A DNA stretch of 64,000 bases, from assembly GCA_022113835.1 (NCBI GenBank), contig JAILWY010000007.1, positions 11,881,001-11,945,000 on the forward strand, written 5' to 3'. A program made the position numbers and the translations under genes. This document shows, in pieces, positions 60,105-64,000 of the stretch. The first letter of the stretch is position 1. Each line of letters starts with the position of its first letter. The DNA comes from Atopsyche davidsoni. Its lineage: Eukaryota; Arthropoda; Insecta; Trichoptera; Hydrobiosidae. The notes beneath the pieces were generated by a model that did not search any database, had not been told where the DNA came from, and saw only the letters and a list, made by a program, of their open reading frames with translations.

Positions 60105-60878
60105 ATGACGCCGCACAGTGCCTCCATGCCGCGGCTCTCCAACCTGCGCCGCCACGAGAGGGGGGAGCTGTCCCCGGGGGCTGATCGCGTCATGCCAGCC
60201 AGCCAGCCGGAACGCTCTCAGACCAGCGACCCAGGGGGATCTCCACCGCCAGCCACCACCTGGCAGAGCCCCATCGACAGGGAGTTCGAGCAGCTCAGCT
60301 TCGAGGAGACCAGCGACAAGCCCGACTCGCACACCCCTCCCAGCCTCGTGACCGCAGAAAACAGGTTCTTCCCCGGAAACGAAAACCCTCTCGAACAACC
60401 AGACTCGTACGACAATATATCTTTTTACCAAGCGCAAAACGGAACTGCCAATCCTAACGTCACATTCGGGAATAATTCTTCGATGAACGAATCGAAAAAC
60501 AACCTTCTAATGCTTGTTGAAGACTTTAGTGATTATTTTTATAATAACTTCAATACAAATCTGACTTTTGGGGAGAATTCGACGCTTTCGATTAGGAGTG
60601 ATATATTCGAGTTTACAAATTGTAGTGTTAACGGATCCATAGTGAACGGGTCTGAGTGCGACGGTTTATCAGGGTTGAAGATCCCGGTGGAGTACAATTA
60701 CTGGGCCTTGATCCTGGTGCTGTTTCCGTTCCTCACGCTGTTCGGTAACGTGCTGGTGATCCTCAGTGTGTATAGGGAGAGGGCCCTGCAGACGGCGACC
60801 AACTATTTCATCGTCAGTCTCGCCCTCGCTGATCTCCTAGTGGCTGTGGTAGTCATGCCTTTTGCTGTTTATGTTTTG
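60105..60878 (+). CDS. Dop2R: D2-like dopamine receptor, first coding exon (partial, 258 aa)
   Basis: This exon encodes the N-terminus, TM1 and TM2 of a class A amine GPCR. TM1 (about 199-223) is [20 protein letters not shown] with the conserved N at about 215. The first loop, [14 protein letters not shown], leads into TM2 [20 protein letters not shown] with the conserved D at about 243. [16 protein letters not shown] and VVVMPFAVY are hallmarks of insect D2-like dopamine receptors, which couple to Gi/o at the neuronal membrane. The extracellular N-terminus is long (about 198 residues), with a Ser/Pro-rich first part and about 11 N-glycosylation sequons. The ATG has context GCCATGA. The exon ends TTTTG|GTAAGT in phase 0. 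The open frame runs on to 61016, but that part is intron and hAT sequence. The next exon (ligand-binding TM3) was not found up to 64000. Confidence 0.92.
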
Positions 60879-60923
60879 GTAAGTCACTTTGAATATAGCA
60901 CAGCACATACTGTAAAACTAAAT

Positions 60924-61410
60924 CATAGGTTCCCAAACTATTTTGTCCCGTCGACCCCTTGTCGAGTTTTCCTGTTTTTAGTAGACTCCTGCCTTGCTAA
61001 TATTGAATTTTTATAAAATTCATCAACTTAAACATATTTTTGACATCTGATATACAGGGTGCGCCATATTTTATGTTGGTATGTAAACATTAAATATCTT
61101 TCACATTTATTGACCAATTATCTTAAGTAAATATGTTTTGAAACATTAATTTAATACAATTTTAACCCTGCTTCACACTGAAACAACGCGCCGAAATAGT
61201 AACGCTGTACATTGAAAATAGTCGTTCAGTTGTGTTAACTCAACGTGCATATCGTCGAAAATATCGTGGCCAACATGGCCAATGGGATCCACTCTTGTAG
61301 ACCCCCATTTACAGTTCGTGGACCCCCAATTTAATTTTTCGCTGTCATCAACCCTTTGCAGGGCAGAGTCGACCCATGGGGGTCGATATTGACCACGATG
61401 GGAACCTATG
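60924..61410. mobile_element. Non-autonomous hAT element (487 bp) in the receptor intron
   Basis: The left end CATAGGTTCCCAAAC and right end TGGGAACCTATG are inverted repeats of 12 bases. Both sides are flanked by the identical 8-mer AACTAAAT (60916-60923 and 61411-61418), a perfect hAT target duplication. Its sub-terminal parts contain GACCCC/GGGGGTC words. It carries an internal mariner-like fragment. Confidence 0.9.
61053..61283 (+). pseudogene. Mariner-like transposase N-terminal fragment inside the hAT element
   Basis: The start TATACAGGGTGCGCCATATT resembles the left terminus of mariner-type elements that begin CAGGGTG after a TA. After about 120 bases, codons at 61178-61282 read LKQRAEIVTLYIENSRSVVL and continue TQRAYRRKYRGQ. 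This is the helix-turn-helix module often found at the N-terminus of such transposases (DUF4817 type). It ends at a stop soon after and lacks a catalytic domain and right terminus. Confidence 0.65.
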
Positions 61411-61418
61411 AACTAAAT

Positions 61419-64000
61419 GAATGAAGTATAGTTAAAATATTTTGTCGTTAGTCATGGCTTCTTGCTGAGTTATTTTGGCTTAACATCAGCCAACTCTTTA
61501 ATATTTTATCATAGATTTCGTCCTAGTTAGTATTTTGGTAGCTGAGGTAGTTTTAGATTTCACTGCTAATGTTTTGGTAACTTCACTTTTATCTTACATA
61601 CAGGATTAAACAAATATATACAAAAAAATAGTTATTATGAGCATTATTAAATACTCAATCTTAGATTTGACTGACGGTAAGCTTAGCGAAATCTCACAGA
61701 GGTGAATACGTACGAGCATGCTTGAAAACTTCATGTTCAAAAAAATATTTTTTTTAATCTGAGCAAAGTTGAATATTAACAAAGTTGAGAAAGCAAACAG
61801 GGCAGAAACAGCATCGCAAAGAAATTAAAATCAGCCAACATAAATTGTAGCAGACTCACAAAAGAGATGGAGTACGTTATCAAGTATTAAAAACAAACGA
61901 AGAGATGAAAACTTTTTTCATATAAAAATACTTATCCAGCCAAGAGGGATGAAATCCCCGGCGCCGACTGCAGGCGACCAGCGACGCTAAATTAAATGGA
62001 TCTTGGCATTAAACTCCGGCGTAATGTAACAAAATTGTGTAAAAAAGACACAAACAATGCTGGGGCGGGAGATTTTCCGGCGACGGAAATTTCAGAGGTG
62101 TTCAAGTAAATAATCTGCAAACAGTTGCAGGATTTTATAGTGGAGTATTGGGGTGACCATTCTTTATGTGTGGACGAGGCATTTCAAGGTGATTTCAGAG
62201 AAATTAAGGCTGTGATGCAACTCCCCTGTATATGGCTAAAATGAAAAGACGTTATTTTTAAAATTACTCTGCGAGTGTCTTTCATCGAAAATATAATTAT
62301 GCGATAATGTTAAAGAACAAGAGACAATATGGTTAATAATAATTGCATGGACGAGTGACGGTTAATTTGTAATATTTCATGTTTCAACAATATATATGAA
62401 TAACCAAATGACAAGGAGACTGAATGCGTGCATGAAAAATGAATTGGCTTTTAACTGGCTGTTAAAAATTATTATTACTGTGTGCTGATATGTTTTAGGA
62501 TGTCTATTCATTTACCATTGCGTAATTTAATACTACTTTAGGCTCTATTGTTGTCTTCATTGCAATATTGACTGCATGCTTTCACTTTAATATTTTAAAA
62601 TAAAAAAATTCTATGGCATTATTTCAAATGTACTTTATTAAACGAATCTGAATAAATTGGTACATATTTAATATTGGCTGATGCTATTTGTATTACAACA
62701 AGAGCTTGGGAAATAATATATGAGAACAACACAAAAGGTGTTCCAAAACAATCAATATGAATTGATAATACCTCGTAACGTTTCGAATTTGAGTGACTAC
62801 ACTCCCCTAGTGGATGGGGGTGGTGCTGAGCTTCCGCCATGCACTCGGGGAGCTTCTGGGAACACTTACAGTGAATTAAGTCGATCTTCCAGGAAGGTGC
62901 GACGTGCCGGGGGTGCAAAGCTCCCCTAAAGCGACGCTAGACTCATCAATGGGGGGATCTGATGGATAACATGGAAATATGTTCTGTGTACTCCATATAA
63001 CGAAAACATATTCATGCTTTAATCATAAGCAAACACATTTGGAAATACACCTACTGAAAATGGTGATTTTTAATGATCATCATGTAAACATATCAAATAT
63101 GATATTCGTCAAAAATTTTATATAAAATTTACACAAACGAAATGCTACTTTTTTAATTTGCAGAAATAATCTTTGTAAACAGGCTTATTTACAACCGGTT
63201 GAGTAGCTTAAAAAATAAACTTGTTAAAATAAAACTTATCACAAAACAAAAACAATAAAATCTTAAACCACATTTTAATGCCAAGAGCTGCGTGGAAAAG
63301 TTTAGAAAGTAAGAATCCACTTTTAATACCAGTTTGCAACGACTTTACGTAATGATATTCCAACGCGCATTGCTTAACTTGTCCGCAGATATTTTACTCG
63401 CGAAATACACACTTTTTACCTTTTCGAATGGAAAATAATTTTAATAAAAATGTAAGGAATGAAATAAAACGCGTACAATAAAAGGGCGTTACGTTTGTAA
63501 CCAAAAAAGAGTTTAGATAGGAATAGCTATTATAACATTAAAAGAATAGATTTATTTCCCAAAGAACTTATATTTTATATTGATGGCAACTCATTTCCTC
63601 GAGCCTTTTCATAATCATGTTGACTTTATTTTTATAATTTTTTTAAAAGATTTTCAGGTGATTTTAATCAATTAAAAAAAAAACCCTTGTCGATAAATTA
63701 AAAAAATTATTTAATAATCATATTTTTGTAAATTATTGAAATTTATTGCGTTTTTTAATTCATTATAGATCTTTGTCAGTAAAACCGCACAATTCATGGT
63801 CAAATTTAATTGATTTATTAAACTATGTTTATATTTGATTTTGTAGGATAATAAGAACAACGAAATCTTTAAATTAAATAATAGTTATTTGAACACGAAT
63901 TGATCGAATAAAAATAAATTCATTAATTATTTTTATTTCCTCAGTGGATATTCGTTATAATTAAAATTTACTGATAATATAGAAATATATTCGTGATCTT
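61419..64000. other. Probable receptor intron, no exon found
   Basis: AT-rich sequence continuing the intron after the receptor exon. A GC-richer segment at 62800-62940 has open frames on both strands with no recognised product. A search by eye for the expected TM3 exon (an aspartate followed by an IAMDV-like stretch) found none. Confidence 0.4.

Noticed and set aside
60879..61016. C-terminal extension of the receptor exon
   Set aside because: It follows a perfect GTAAGT donor and runs into a hAT element; TM2 is followed by TM3 in all such receptors.

Overview
The window is insect nuclear DNA. It is strongly AT-rich, its genes are split by AT-rich introns, and it carries a cuticular-type secreted protein, a bobby-sox-type HMG-box factor and an insect D2-like dopamine receptor. 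Decayed animal transposons (RTE-like LINE, hAT, mariner-like, Helitron) fill much of the rest. The order of insect cannot be fixed from the sequence alone. There are no prokaryotic features.

Layout. Positions 1-7.3 kb are gene-free, with copies of one LINE 3' end. At 7.37-8.38 kb is a compact two-exon gene for a small secreted cuticular-like protein, with a clear TATA box and initiator. At 9.26-11.66 kb (minus strand) is a complete five-exon eIF3f gene. Head-to-head with it, about 0.57 kb away, a two-exon gene on the plus strand (12.23-13.98 kb) encodes an 11-finger C2H2 protein. From 14.2 to 17.7 kb lies AT-rich convergent spacer and probable 3' UTR. At 17.74-20.92 kb (minus) is a 703-residue HMG-box protein of the BBX/bobby sox family; its 5' UTR begins at a splice acceptor, so its first exon lies further right. 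At 59.99-60.88 kb (plus) is the first coding exon of a D2-like dopamine receptor (long N-terminus, TM1, TM2). It too starts at a splice acceptor, and the rest lies beyond the window.

Between the BBX and receptor genes is a 39-kb stretch without a convincing protein gene. It holds several short GC-rich islands that could be promoters or first exons for the two flanking genes, a homogenised 177-bp satellite array (32.9-34.4 kb), an about 250-bp repeat array (43.1-43.95 kb), a satellite that seems to have grown from the 3' tail of the local LINE (49.2-51.15 kb), several hAT-like non-autonomous elements, a broken Helitron and several hairpins. A 176-bp almost perfect palindrome sits just upstream of the receptor exon.

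The genes do not form a pathway; they are neighbours. The likely functional couplings are the shared eIF3f/zinc-finger promoter region and the long regulatory interval between the divergently transcribed BBX and dopamine receptor genes. No clearly new biological system was found. The most unusual items are the LINE-tail satellite with a hairpin in its monomers, the young 177-bp array, the 176-bp palindrome and a GC-AG intron in eIF3f.
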